64,000 nt of DNA from Phycisphaerales bacterium (GTDB lineage Bacteria > Planctomycetota > Phycisphaerae > UBA1845), in NCBI GenBank assembly GCA_020639115.1, contig JACKHG010000009.1:1-64000 (forward strand). Reading direction: 5' to 3'. Every line of letters begins with the position of its first letter. Within the stretch, counting starts at the first letter, position 1. The notes beneath the pieces were generated by a model. That model was given only the letters and a program-made list of their open reading frames with translations. It was not told the origin of the DNA and made no database searches. Positions 51,682 through 61,190 of the stretch are shown here, piece after piece. A program made the position numbers and the translations under genes.

Positions 51682-53516
51682 CTACGGGTTGCGGGGCATC
51701 TCGCCGGAGTCGAGCCGGCGGAAATAGTCGCGGGCGGCGCGAAGCACGACCGGCGAGAGGATCAGGACCGCGGGCAGGTTGCAGAGCACCATCAGGCCGG
51801 TGGTCGCGTCGGAGATGTCGTAGACCGTCGAGAACTTGTCGAGCACCATCCCCAGGAAGACAAAGACGACGAAGACGAACTTGTAGGGCAGGATCGCCCG
51901 CGGGCCGAACAGGTACTCCGCCCCCTTCTCGCCGTAGTAGCTCCAACTGATCATCGTGCTGAACGCGAACAGGCACACGCCCAGGGTGACGATGTACTTG
52001 CCGAAGCCCCGGGCTGCCGTGTCGAACGCGAAGGCGGTGAGCTTGGCCCCGGTGATGTCGAGGTGGACTGGCTGACCGGTCTCGAGCAGGGCCATGCGCT
52101 CGCGTTCAGCCCCGGTGACCTTCGACAGGTCGAGGACGAGCGTGCGCACCGCGCCCCAGTCGGACCGCCCCGCCGCGTCTTCGGCCCGGTCAACCTCGGT
52201 GATGTCGCCGACGACGACGCGCGGCTCGTCGCCCGGCCGGAGCTTGACGTACACCGCCAGGGCCGAGCCTGGTTGAACCGCGTCGGCGTAGAGTCCGGCG
52301 ATCTTCGGCCCCACGTCGGCGTTGGCCGTGACGGTGACGCGATCGCCGTCGATGGCGGTGACGGTGCCGACCGCGGGCCGGTTCCAGGTCCCGGTCATGA
52401 GCAGCACGAGGGCGCTCATGGTGCAGATGATGATCGTGTCGATGAAGGGGCCGATGCCGGCGACGATGCCCTCGCGGATGGGTTCGTCGGTGCGGGCTGC
52501 GGAGTGGGCGATGGCGGCTGACCCCTCCCCGGCCTCGTTGGAGAAGCACGCGCGGCGCAGGCCCCAGGAGAAGGCCATCCACACGCTGACGCCGGCGAAG
52601 GCGCCCTCACCAGCCGCCGGGGTGATCGCCGACTTGACGATCAGCGCCAGGTAATGGGGAATTTCCGTATAGTTGACGGCGATGACATAGATGGCCCCGA
52701 GCACGTAGAGCACGCACATGCCCGGCACGGCGTCGAGGCGACGTGGCCGATGCGGCGGATGCCGCCGATGATCACCAGGGCCACGAGCACCGAGACGACG
52801 ACGGCCGACGCGGTCTCGGCGATATCGAAATTCTCCCTGAGCACGTTGGCGACGTTCCAGCCTGGTACATGCTGCCGCCGCCGAAGGCGTTGAGCACGAG
52901 TGGCGAAGGCGAAGCAGACCGCGAGGATCTTGAAGACGACCCAGGCGCCGTGGTCGCTGGCAGCGGCTCGACGAGGGCGCCGTTGGATATACCAATCGGC
53001 CCGCCGCGCACCTCGCCGCGGCCGCGTCAGCGAGCCCGTCTCAGGCGGGGCCTCGCCGGCATGCTCGAGCGTGCGCGACTCGGCGTCGGCCTCGGTGAGA
53101 GGAGCGCGGGTTCGGGCACGTCAGCGATGTCGCGGAACATGACCGCGAGGTCTCCATGAACGAGGCCATGCCGAAGAAGCCGACGACCCACATCCGAAGA
53201 TGAACCCGGCCGCGACCGCCACCGCGACCGCGACGCCGGCGATATTGCCGAGCCCGATGGTGGCGGAGAGGGCTGCGCAGAGGGCCTGGAAGTGGTTGAT
53301 CTGGCCCGCGTCGTTGGGGTCGTCGTACTTGCCGCGGACGCAGGCGTAGCCGTGGGTGAGAATGCGCCACTGGGCGAACTTGGTGGCGACGGAGAAGATC
53401 AGCCCGCAGCCGAGCAGCAGGAAGAAGAGCACGGGCGACCAGACCCAGTTGACCAGGTCGGTCGCGAACTTCGCCAGATCGGTTTGCATCGCGGCCAGAA
53501 TCATGGCCGGGACCAT
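51682..53516 (-). pseudogene. Sodium:alanine symporter (AGCS family), frame broken in the middle
   Basis: The N-terminal third is intact from about 53516 or 53489: TDLVNWVWSPVLFFLLLGCG, INHFQALCAALSATIGLGNI, AGVAVAVAVAAG. The C-terminal two thirds are intact from about 52.74 kb to the stop: CVLYVLGAIYVIAVNYTEIP, FSWGLRRACFSNEAGEGSAA, TMISWSYYGEKGAEYLFGP. Between 52.74 and 53.22 kb the expected TM segments appear in several frames (LRENFDIAETASAVVVSVLV, LVLNAFGGGSMYQA), so at least four indels occur. AGCS proteins take up alanine or glycine with sodium. An extra hydrophilic block of about 95 residues sits between two C-terminal helices (see findings). Consensus error is more likely than decay. 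Confidence 0.85.
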
Positions 53517-53990
53517 AAGGGGTCCCGTGTCCGCGAGCAACCATATATGTCTCGAGCGCGAGCCCGCCCAAGCGACAATCAGCATACCGGCATCAGAGCA
53601 ACAGGCGCGAAGCGCGGCGGCCCGTTGCCCAAATGCGTGAGTACGACCATTCCCAATTAGCCCCCGCCTCGCAACGGCTCGTAGGGCGTGCCGTGCACGC
53701 CTTGTGCGTCAGCGCGCTCCCGACGCACAGCGCTGCTCCGACCTTGGCCTGCTTTGCGACCCATGGCACTGCGCATCGGCGCGCCTTCGGCGATCGTCGG
53801 CTGCGTACTCCCGCGGTGCTGCCCCCGGGCTTGGCGCCCGAGGCTCTGATTTCTGGCCTTGGCGGTCTTGAAAACGCGGATTTGCTTGCAAACGGCGGCG
53901 CGGGCCGGTACATCAGGCCCCATCTTGAGGGGACCACGGGCACTGACGCGTCCCCTTCCAACCGACTCCACGACGGGCAAGGACGTTTCT
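53517..53990. other. Divergent promoter region of two sodium symporters
   Basis: 474 bases between the AGCS and NSS transporter genes. It includes a hairpin GGCGTGC-cgt-GCACGCC at 53685-53701 and a GC-rich stretch rich in GGCGCC-type words. The frames crossing it lack protein features. The promoters of both genes should lie here. Confidence 0.5.
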
Positions 53991-55583
53991 ATGAGCGAGC
54001 AGCCGGCTTTGACACAGCGGCCCAAGGAGCAATGGGGTTCGCGCATCGGCGTGGTCCTGGCGGTGGCGGGTTCCGCGGTGGGCCTGGGGAATTTTCTGAG
54101 ATTTCCCGGGCTGGCGGCGCAGAACGGCGGCGGGGCCTTCATGGTCCCCTACTTCTGCGCCCTGATCTTCCTGGGCATCCCCATCTGCTGGGCCGAGTGG
54201 ACGATGGGCAAGTACGGCGGGCAGTTCGGATTCAACTCCGCACCGGCGATCTTCGGCGTGCTGGGGCGGCGGCCGGCGTGGCGCTACGTGGGCGTGCTGG
54301 GCGTGCTGATCCCCGTCGTGATCTACATGTACTACGTGTACATCGAGTCGTGGTGCCTGCAGTACGCGTGGAACTACCTGGTCGGCGGGATCAACCTGGG
54401 GACGGACAAGGCGCAGTTCGCCGAGGAAAGCGCCAAGTTCTTCACCAGCGTGACCGGCGACAAGTCCGACGGCGTGATGCTGCACGGGTCGATTCACCAG
54501 AGCGTCGTCTTCTGGGTGATCGTGTTCACGATCAATTTCTTCCTCATCTTCCGCGGCGTCTCTCGCGGTATCGAAGTCTTCTGCAAGTACGCGGTGCCGC
54601 TGATGGCGCTGTGCGCGGTCGCGGTGCTCATCCGCGTGCTCACGCTCGACAACATCGGCGAGGGGCTGGGCTTCATGTGGAACCCGAAGCCCAAGGCAGC
54701 CGGCGAGTCGTGGTTGACCCAGTTGCTCAATCCCGATGTCTGGCTGGCAGCCACGGGGCAGATCTTCTTCAGCCTCTCCGTGGGCTTCGGCGTGATCATC
54801 AACTATGCCAGCTACCTGAAACGCAAGGACGACGTGGTGCTCTCAGGCCTGACGGCTTCGTCCACCAACGAGTTCTTCGAGGTGTGCCTCGGTGGACTCA
54901 TCACCGTGCCGGCGGCGTTTCTGTTCCTGGGCTCAGCCGGCCTCAGCAAGGACGTGCTGAACTCGAGTTTTGCGCTGGGATTCAAGACATTGCCGGTCGT
55001 CTTCGAGTACATGCGCTTCGGCCATTTCTTCGGATTCTGCTGGTTCTTCATGCTGTTCCTCGCGGCCATCACGAGTTCGCTCTCGATGCTCCAGCCGGCG
55101 ATCGCCTTCCTGGAGGAGGGGCTGCGGATCGGTCGGCGCGCGTCGGTCACAATCCTGGGTCTGGTCACGGCTTCGGGGTCGTTCCTGTGCATCTGGTTCA
55201 GCAAGGACCTGGCGGCGCTCGACACGATGGACTTCTGGGTGGGCACGGCGATGATTTTCGTGCTCGCGATGGTGCAGGTGTTCCTGTTCGCGTGGGTGTT
55301 TGGGGTCGATCGGGGAGTCAAGTTCGCCGAGGACGGCGCCGAGATTCGCCTGCCGCGGGCCTTCAAGTTCGTGATATCATTCGTCGCGCCGCTCTACCTG
55401 CTCGTCGTTTTCCTGCTGTGGTGCATCAGCAATTTGCCCGGATATATCAAGCAGTTGCTGCAAGGGGGCGTGCCGCTGTTCATCGTTCTCTTCATCGCCG
55501 GCATCGTCGTGTTCCTGCTGATCCTGATCTACCTAGCCGGCAAGCACTGGAACGCGGAGAACGCCGACACGTCGCGGGCCTGA
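53991..55583 (+). CDS. Neurotransmitter:sodium symporter family transporter (NSS/SNF)
   Basis: A 530-residue membrane protein with about twelve helices. The NSS sodium/substrate motif in TM1 is intact: RIGVVLAVAGSAVGLGNFLR followed by FPGLAAQNGGGAFMVPYF. TM6 has FFSLSVGFGVIINYASY and TM8 has MLFLAAITSSLSMLQP. Substrates of bacterial members are amino acids such as alanine, methionine, leucine or tryptophan. The ATG at 53991 follows AAGGA with good spacing; the frame is open 44 codons upstream without helices. A 50-residue MetS-like partner follows after 36 bases. Confidence 0.94.
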   Translation: MSEQPALTQRPKEQWGSRIGVVLAVAGSAVGLGNFLRFPGLAAQNGGGAFMVPYFCALIFLGIPICWAEWTMGKYGGQFGFNSAPAIFGVLGRRPAWRYVGVLGVLIPVVIYMYYVYIESWCLQYAWNYLVGGINLGTDKAQFAEESAKFFTSVTGDKSDGVMLHGSIHQSVVFWVIVFTINFFLIFRGVSRGIEVFCKYAVPLMALCAVAVLIRVLTLDNIGEGLGFMWNPKPKAAGESWLTQLLNPDVWLAATGQIFFSLSVGFGVIINYASYLKRKDDVVLSGLTASSTNEFFEVCLGGLITVPAAFLFLGSAGLSKDVLNSSFALGFKTLPVVFEYMRFGHFFGFCWFFMLFLAAITSSLSMLQPAIAFLEEGLRIGRRASVTILGLVTASGSFLCIWFSKDLAALDTMDFWVGTAMIFVLAMVQVFLFAWVFGVDRGVKFAEDGAEIRLPRAFKFVISFVAPLYLLVVFLLWCISNLPGYIKQLLQGGVPLFIVLFIAGIVVFLLILIYLAGKHWNAENADTSRA

Positions 55584-55619
55584 CCGGGTGTGCGGTCGGA
55601 GATTGCAAGGAGTGTTGCT

Positions 55620-55772
55620 ATGACCGTGGGTGGCTGGATCTTCATGCTCGGATCGCTCGGCTTCGTGCTCTGCCTGGTGGGCTTCTGCTACTCAAAGGTG
55701 CTGCGTTCGCCGGCGACGGGTGACCACCTGCACTCGGCCGAGAAGACGGACGAGTCCGGCGATCGGTACTGA
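55620..55772 (+). CDS. MetS-like small subunit of the NSS transporter
   Basis: A 50-residue single-helix protein: MTVGGWIFMLGSLGFVLCLV, then GFCYSKVLRSP and a polar acidic tail. AAGGAG lies seven bases before ATG 55620. Small subunits of this kind are needed for methionine/alanine uptake by MetPS-type NSS transporters in actinobacteria. The position 36 bases after the transporter gene fits that pairing. Annotation pipelines easily miss it because of its size. Confidence 0.75.
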   Translation: MTVGGWIFMLGSLGFVLCLVGFCYSKVLRSPATGDHLHSAEKTDESGDRY

Positions 55773-55793
55773 TCGGGCGGCGGGTGCGGCGGG

Positions 55794-56438
55794 CTAGAGC
55801 GGATCGTCGGCGCGCGGCGCCGGGCGGTAGTCGGGTTGGGGGCCGAAGAGGCGGTCGAGTTCGTTGAGCAGACGCACGACGCGGCGCCGGTTGCGGATCG
55901 CGCGGTAGGTGCCGGTCAGCTCCACGCGGTTGAAGACGCTGGCGCCCTGGCCGGCGGCGCGGTTTTCCTCGAGGCGGGCGCGTTCGAGCGCCCCCGTCAT
56001 CACGCCGGTTTCGGGATCCTCCTTGGTCGAGAAGAAGCCCGCCCCCTCGTAGCAGACACCCCCCTGCCCGTCGAGCACGGCGTAGTGGACGGTCGCGTTG
56101 ATCATGGACGACTCAGCCGGGGTCGAGCCGGGGACGGCGCGGAACTCCGTCTGGACGTGGATGACCTGGGCGACGCGTTCGCCGGGGTTGGGTCCGCGCT
56201 CCACGCGGCGGGCGACCATGTCGACCTGGCCGCCGCGGTCGATCGTGTAGAAGCACTCGTCGAACGGCTGGTGAAAGCGTTCGCGCTGGCCCACCCCCTG
56301 CACGTTGACCACGTCGAACTCGGTGCGCGGCTCGGCACAGCCAGTCAGCGCCGCTACGGCCACGCCGCCGAGCACGAGGCTCAGCAGGTAGCGCAACGGG
56401 CGCAGGCGACTCGACGTCTGGATCATCTGCAAGGCCAT
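55794..56438 (-). CDS. Hypothetical lipoprotein at the end of the efflux operon
   Basis: A 214-residue protein with a lipoprotein signal (LLSLVLGGVAVAALTGC). The mature domain is beta-rich (ECFYTIDRGGQVDMVARRVE, VHYAVLDGQGGVCYEGAGFF) and ends with a basic amphipathic stretch (YRAIRNRRRVVRLLNELDRL). It lies 70 bases after the outer-membrane factor gene on the same strand, so it is probably part of that operon. No family is recognised. An accessory envelope role for the pump is possible. Confidence 0.65.
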   Translation of the reverse strand: MALQMIQTSSRLRPLRYLLSLVLGGVAVAALTGCAEPRTEFDVVNVQGVGQRERFHQPFDECFYTIDRGGQVDMVARRVERGPNPGERVAQVIHVQTEFRAVPGSTPAESSMINATVHYAVLDGQGGVCYEGAGFFSTKEDPETGVMTGALERARLEENRAAGQGASVFNRVELTGTYRAIRNRRRVVRLLNELDRLFGPQPDYRPAPRADDPL

Positions 56439-56508
56439 GGAAGCGCAAACTCCGCATCAGCCGCGGACCGGCTGGGAGGGCGGAACATAATCGGCGCCGC
56501 CCGCAGCG

Positions 56509-57966
56509 TCAATCGGCGCTAGCGCCCGCGGCGAGCGCGTCGGCGGGCGGCGGGTCGCGGCGGGCGAGGGCGTCATCGCCGTGCCCGGCATCGGGCCCGT
56601 CGAGGCGGCCGACGTCGCGGCGCAGACGCAGGTAGGCCATGGTTTTCTCAAAGGTCGCCGCGGTGAGGCGCAGGTCGGCGGAGAGCAGGCGGTCCTGGGC
56701 ATCGAGCCGGTCCAGGTTGGTCGCCAGGCCCGAGTTGTACGACTCGCCGGCGATGCGGAAGGCCTCACGGGCGGCGGACACCTCGGTCTGCAGATCGCGG
56801 ATGCGCTGCACGGCGGTCGTGAAATCGATACGGGCTATTTCAACCTGCTGGGCCACCTGCCGGGTGAGCAGCGACTCGGCCTGAACGCTCTGGCGGTAAC
56901 GCGACCACGCGTCGCGGACGTCGGCGCGGATGCGCCCGGCGGCGAAGAGCGGCAGGTTCGCCTCGATGAAGCTGGCGAAGCGGCTCTCAGCCGGCATGCT
57001 CTCGCGGTAGAGAAACGCCTGCAGGTTGATGCTGAGCGACGGATAGTACTCGCCGATCGCGGCCTCGACGGCCTGGTGCGCGGCGCGGACAGCCTCGTGC
57101 GCGGCGAGCAGGTCGCGGCGCTGGGCCCGGGCCATGTCGAGCAGGTCGGCGAGTTCCGCAACCTCCTGCGGCGTCGCGTAGTCGTCGACGAGTGGGCCGT
57201 CTACCGCGGGCACACCGATGAGAAACGCGAGCGTCGCCCGGGCGCGGGCGACGTCGCGGCGCGCCCCGGTAAGCGCGGCGCGGGTTGCTGCCGCCTGGGC
57301 CTTGGACTGTTCGAGGTCGAGTTGGCGGGCGACGCCCTGGGCGAGCTTGTCGCGGACGTCGGTGACGCGCGCGTCCTGCACGCTGAGCGAGTTCGCGAGG
57401 ACGTCGACGGACTGCTCGGCCTGGAGGACGGTGTAGTAGGTCTGGGCCACCTCGAGCAACAGCGTGGCGTGCAGGTCGAGCAGCAGCTCGCGCTGCTGGG
57501 CCGCGGTCATGCCGGCTGATCGGTATTGGGCGATGTCGCTGACGGTGTGGAGCGAGGCCTGAGCGGTGAGCGGTGCGTCGAGGGTGTGGTTGGGGGTGAA
57601 GGAATTGGCCACACCTTCACGGGCGAAGTACGCCGGACTGAAGGAGATCGTGGGCAGGAAATTCGCGAAGGTGCGGTCCTTGTCGATCAGGGCCTGGAGG
57701 TATTTTTCCCCACCCAGGGCGATGCGCTCGTTGTCGCGGCTCGCGCGGGCCATGGCTTCGGTCAGGCTGAGTTCGGTGTTCGCGTCGATGGACTCGCCGG
57801 CGGGCTGGTCGGTCGTGGGCGCGTGGCCGGCGAGGACGTCGCGATAGACCGCGACCTCGCGCTGCTGATCGACGCACCCGGCAGCCCCGACGGCGACGAG
57901 GGCGGCGCCGACGGCTGCCGCAGCCCGGAAGCGGAATCGAATCAATGGTTGCAAGGCTGAAATCAT
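56509..57966 (-). CDS. TolC-family outer-membrane efflux lipoprotein
   Basis: A 485-residue protein with a lipoprotein signal (AAVGAALVAVGAAGC). Two repeated OEP domains of long amphipathic helices follow: LTEAMARASRDNERIALGGE, LLLEVAQTYYTVLQAEQSVD and LAQGVARQLDLEQSKAQAAA in the first, then EYYPSLSINLQAFLY, SYNSGLATNLDRLDAQDRLL in the second. It would form the trimeric channel through the outer membrane for the adjacent EmrAB pump. It is 17 bases after emrB, so the operon order is emrA-emrB-tolC. The C terminus is Asp/Ala-rich and variable. Confidence 0.9.
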   Translation of the reverse strand: MISALQPLIRFRFRAAAAVGAALVAVGAAGCVDQQREVAVYRDVLAGHAPTTDQPAGESIDANTELSLTEAMARASRDNERIALGGEKYLQALIDKDRTFANFLPTISFSPAYFAREGVANSFTPNHTLDAPLTAQASLHTVSDIAQYRSAGMTAAQQRELLLDLHATLLLEVAQTYYTVLQAEQSVDVLANSLSVQDARVTDVRDKLAQGVARQLDLEQSKAQAAATRAALTGARRDVARARATLAFLIGVPAVDGPLVDDYATPQEVAELADLLDMARAQRRDLLAAHEAVRAAHQAVEAAIGEYYPSLSINLQAFLYRESMPAESRFASFIEANLPLFAAGRIRADVRDAWSRYRQSVQAESLLTRQVAQQVEIARIDFTTAVQRIRDLQTEVSAAREAFRIAGESYNSGLATNLDRLDAQDRLLSADLRLTAATFEKTMAYLRLRRDVGRLDGPDAGHGDDALARRDPPPADALAAGASAD

Positions 57967-57983
57967 GGCGATTCACCCCCAAA

Positions 57984-59615
57984 TCAGTGGGCAGCCGGTC
58001 CCCCCTCGGCCCGGGCGCGCACCAGCAGTGGAACAAACACGAGGGCCCCCAGCACGCCGATGCCCATCACGAACGCAACGTCGTTGAAGGCCATGATGCC
58101 GGACATGCGGTTGATCAGGCCGTCGAGCACGCCAAGTCCGGGTGCGGCGCCGCCGACACTACCGCTGCCGAGGTTGGAGAGGCCCTGCAGCGCGTTCTGG
58201 GCGGCGGGGTTGTATGGATTCACGTGCTCCACGAGCACGGCGTGATGGTACTGGGTGCGCTGAGCGAGCAGCGTGCCGGTCAGGGCGATGCCGACGCTGC
58301 CGGAGATGTTGCGGGCCACGGTGAGCATGGCGGAAGCCACGTTGTTGCGACCGGCGGCGAGGCCGTGGTAGCTCAGCGTGGTGATGGGGATAAACAGAAA
58401 GCCGAGGCTGGCCGCCTGGAAGATGCGGGCCTGCATCGCGGTCATGAACGTCAGGTTCGAGGGGAACTTGCTCATGTGCCAGGTGGCCAGACCGAGCACG
58501 AACAGGCCGAACGCGAGCAGGTTGCGCAGCGGCACCTTCGTGGTCAGATAGCCGACAAGCGGCATGCACAGCAGCGTCATCAGGCCGCCGGGCGTGAGCA
58601 CGAGACCGGCGAGCAGCGCGGTATAGCCGTGCTGGGTCTGCAGCACCATGGGAATCAGCGTCGTGGTCGAGTAGAGCGTGAAACCCACGATGCACATCAT
58701 GAACATGCACACGGCGAAGTTGCGGTTTTTCAGCAGGCGCACATCGAAAACCGGGTCGCGGTGATACCACTCCCAGAGCACCATGCTGACCAGCGAAACC
58801 GCGGCGACCACGGCGAACGTGCGGACGAACGGCGAGGAAAACCAGTCGTAGCGCTCGCCCTCGTCGAGCATCAGCTCGAGCGAGCCGAGTCCGATCGCGA
58901 CGAGCGCGAAACCGATGTAGTCGACCTTGAGGCCGCCGCGGAGCTTGCGCAGCCGCTCGCGAACCACCGCGCGCGGCTCGTCGATGAACTGGGCGCAGAG
59001 GAAGAGCGAGGCGATGCCCACCGGGACGTTGATTAGAAATACCCAATGCCAGGAGTAGGAGTCGGTGATCCACCCGCCCAGCGTCGGCCCCAGCGTCGGA
59101 GCGACGACGACCGCGAGCCCGTAGAGGGCGAAGGCCTTGCCGCGGTCCTTCGGCGCGAAGGTGTCGGCGAGCATGGCCTGCTCGGAGGGAACCAGCCCCC
59201 CACCGCCGATACCCTGCAGCACGCGGAAAAAGATGAGCTGCGGCAGCGACGTGGCCAGCCCGCAGAGCAGGCTCGCCACGGTGAAAATCGCGACGCACCC
59301 CATGTAGAAACGCTTGCGGCCGATCACGTCGCTGAGCCAGCCGCTCACCGGCAGGATGACGGCGTTGGCCACGAGGTAGCTGGTGATGACCCAGGTGCTC
59401 TCGTCGAGACCGGCGGCGAGGCTGCCGGCGATGTGGCGCAGTGACACGTTGGCGATGGCGGTGTCGAGCACCTCCATGAACGTCGCGATGGAGAGAATCC
59501 ACGCGATGGTCCAGGGATTGTGGCGGCCGGCGGCGGAACGGCTCGGCGTCCACTCCGGGACAGCCGCGGGCTGGCGCCTGCGCCGGGATTGCGGGTTTTC
59601 AGCAATCGTGGCCAT
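57984..59615 (-). CDS. emrB: Drug:proton antiporter, DHA2 family (EmrB/QacA type)
   Basis: A 543-residue inner-membrane transporter with about fourteen helices. DHA2 motifs: LDTAIANVSLRHIAGSL at TM1, GWLSDVIGRKRFYMG (motif A), RVLQGIGGGGLVPSEQAML (motif B), and PTLGGWITDSYSWHWVFLIN (motif C region). It exports hydrophobic compounds with the proton gradient and works with the EmrA-type adaptor 13 bases upstream and the TolC-like channel downstream. It is full length without frame breaks. Substrates cannot be told from sequence. Confidence 0.94.
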   Translation of the reverse strand: MATIAENPQSRRRRQPAAVPEWTPSRSAAGRHNPWTIAWILSIATFMEVLDTAIANVSLRHIAGSLAAGLDESTWVITSYLVANAVILPVSGWLSDVIGRKRFYMGCVAIFTVASLLCGLATSLPQLIFFRVLQGIGGGGLVPSEQAMLADTFAPKDRGKAFALYGLAVVVAPTLGPTLGGWITDSYSWHWVFLINVPVGIASLFLCAQFIDEPRAVVRERLRKLRGGLKVDYIGFALVAIGLGSLELMLDEGERYDWFSSPFVRTFAVVAAVSLVSMVLWEWYHRDPVFDVRLLKNRNFAVCMFMMCIVGFTLYSTTTLIPMVLQTQHGYTALLAGLVLTPGGLMTLLCMPLVGYLTTKVPLRNLLAFGLFVLGLATWHMSKFPSNLTFMTAMQARIFQAASLGFLFIPITTLSYHGLAAGRNNVASAMLTVARNISGSVGIALTGTLLAQRTQYHHAVLVEHVNPYNPAAQNALQGLSNLGSGSVGGAAPGLGVLDGLINRMSGIMAFNDVAFVMGIGVLGALVFVPLLVRARAEGGPAAH

Positions 59616-59628
59616 GGCGGATCGGCGG

Positions 59629-61023
59629 TCAGTTCACCTTGACCTCGGGGACGACCGACAGGCCGAGGGCGATGGGCCGGTCCTCCGGCAGCGGATCGTC
59701 CAGCACGATCTTGACCGGAACACGCTGCACGACCTTGACGTAGTTGCCGGTGGCGTTCTCCGCGGGCAGCAGGCTGAAACGCGACCCCGTGCCGCGCTGC
59801 ATGCTGTCGATGTGGCCGTGCAGGTGCAGGTCGGGATAGGCGTCGATGCGGATGGCGACGGGCTGGCCGACGCGCATCCGCTCCAGTTGGGTTTCCTTGA
59901 AATTCGCGACGACCCACTTGTCGTCGCTGACGATGGCCATCAGCGCCTGGCCGGGCCGGGCGTAGGTGCCGACCTCGATTGACTTTTTCGTTACCGTGCC
60001 GGTGATCGGCGCGACGATCCGCGTGTACGACAGGTTGAGTTCGGCCTGCTGCACGGCGGCTGCGGACTGCTCCACGTCGGCGAGCGCCTGGGCACGCTGC
60101 GCCTCGGCCCGGGCGATGCGTTCGTCGGCGACGCGGGCCTTGGCCAGTCCGCCACGGGCCTCGTCCGCCTTGCCGGCACTCTCGTTGATCTGCGATTCCG
60201 CCTGGCGGACCGATTCCTGGGCCGATTGCAGGCCCGCCTGCGCCTCCACCACCTGGGCCTGCGCCGCGGCGACGCCCCGCTGCGTCGCGCGGGCGTTCGC
60301 GCCCGTCGCCGTGGCGGCGGTCGTAAACTGGTCCAACTGGGCGGCGGTTATTCCGCCGGAGTCGAAGAGCGCCTGGTACCGGGCGAGGTCCGACTCCGCG
60401 CGGCTCGCCTCAGCCTCCGCGGCCTCCGCCGCCGCCTGGGCCTGTTCGACCGCAGCCTCCGCCGCCGACACGCGGGCCTTGGCCTGCGCAAGCATGCTCT
60501 GCGCGAGCGCGAGTCGTACCTGCGCAGTGGACTGCGCAGCCTCCGCGGCTGCTACCGATCCCTGCTCCTTCTCGACCTCAGCCGGTGCGGTCTTGCGGAT
60601 CATGGCGAGGTCGGCGGCTGCCGTCTCGGCCCGGGCTTGGGCCGCCGCCAGCGCCGCTTTGGCGCCGGCCAGAGCAGCCTCGAAGTCCGCCGGGTCGAGC
60701 GTGCAGAGCAGCTCGCCGGCAGCCACGTGCTGGTTGTCGCTGACGTCGACCTCGAGAATGTGGCCCGGCACGCGCGGACTAACCTGCGCGACGGTGCCAT
60801 CGATGAAGGCGTCGTCGGAGTCCTCGTACGACAGGCCGTGGATGTAGCGTTCGACGCCATACACCGCGGCAGCGAGACCGAGGACGAGTGCGATGATGAC
60901 GGGCACCGGCGGGCGTCGCCGCTTGGTGGGCGTTTCGGCATCGCCGACTGCCGACACGCGGCTCGAAGCCTCGCGCTCAGCCGGTGTCATCACGGCTGAT
61001 CCATTGCTTCCCTTGTCTGCCAT
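59629..61023 (-). CDS. emrA: EmrA-type membrane fusion protein (HlyD family)
   Basis: A 464-residue periplasmic adaptor. One N-terminal membrane segment (PVPVIIALVLGLAAAVYGVE) is followed by the lipoyl half YEDSDDAFIDGTVAQVSPRV with PGHILEVDVSDNQHVAAGEL. A very long Ala/Gln/Glu coiled-coil hairpin (about residues 115-335) comes next, then the barrel with YTRIVAPITGTVTKKSIEVG and PGQALMAIVSDDKWVVANF. It links EmrB to the TolC-like channel. ATG 61023 is preferred because the frame upstream adds only a short unrelated stretch. It is the first gene of the operon, transcribed away from the divergent tetR. Confidence 0.92.
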   Translation of the reverse strand: MADKGSNGSAVMTPAEREASSRVSAVGDAETPTKRRRPPVPVIIALVLGLAAAVYGVERYIHGLSYEDSDDAFIDGTVAQVSPRVPGHILEVDVSDNQHVAAGELLCTLDPADFEAALAGAKAALAAAQARAETAAADLAMIRKTAPAEVEKEQGSVAAAEAAQSTAQVRLALAQSMLAQAKARVSAAEAAVEQAQAAAEAAEAEASRAESDLARYQALFDSGGITAAQLDQFTTAATATGANARATQRGVAAAQAQVVEAQAGLQSAQESVRQAESQINESAGKADEARGGLAKARVADERIARAEAQRAQALADVEQSAAAVQQAELNLSYTRIVAPITGTVTKKSIEVGTYARPGQALMAIVSDDKWVVANFKETQLERMRVGQPVAIRIDAYPDLHLHGHIDSMQRGTGSRFSLLPAENATGNYVKVVQRVPVKIVLDDPLPEDRPIALGLSVVPEVKVN

Positions 61024-61066
61024 ACGCTGCTCATCCTCTCGTGGCGTGGGGGCCTCTCCGCCGGCC

Positions 61067-61138
61067 AATTATTCAATGTTATATTTAAACTATAATTTGG
61101 CCATGTCAACGAAAAATCAAATGAATGTTTGAATAATT
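61067..61138. promoter_or_regulatory. Divergent promoter and operator between emrA and tetR
   Basis: An AT-rich island in high-GC DNA. A perfect 10-bp inverted repeat AATTATTCAA (61067-61076) / TTGAATAATT (61129-61138) encloses a minus-strand TTGACA (61109-61104) with an AAATAT box 17 bases on, and a plus-strand TATAAT (61091-61096). An inner repeat TCAAA-N6-TTTGA (61117-61132) is a likely TetR-type site. Binding would block both genes. Confidence 0.7.
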
Positions 61139-61190
61139 AGGCGGACGGGCTATATACTCGTGGGTCCGGGCCAATCAGGGGTGCAACGGC

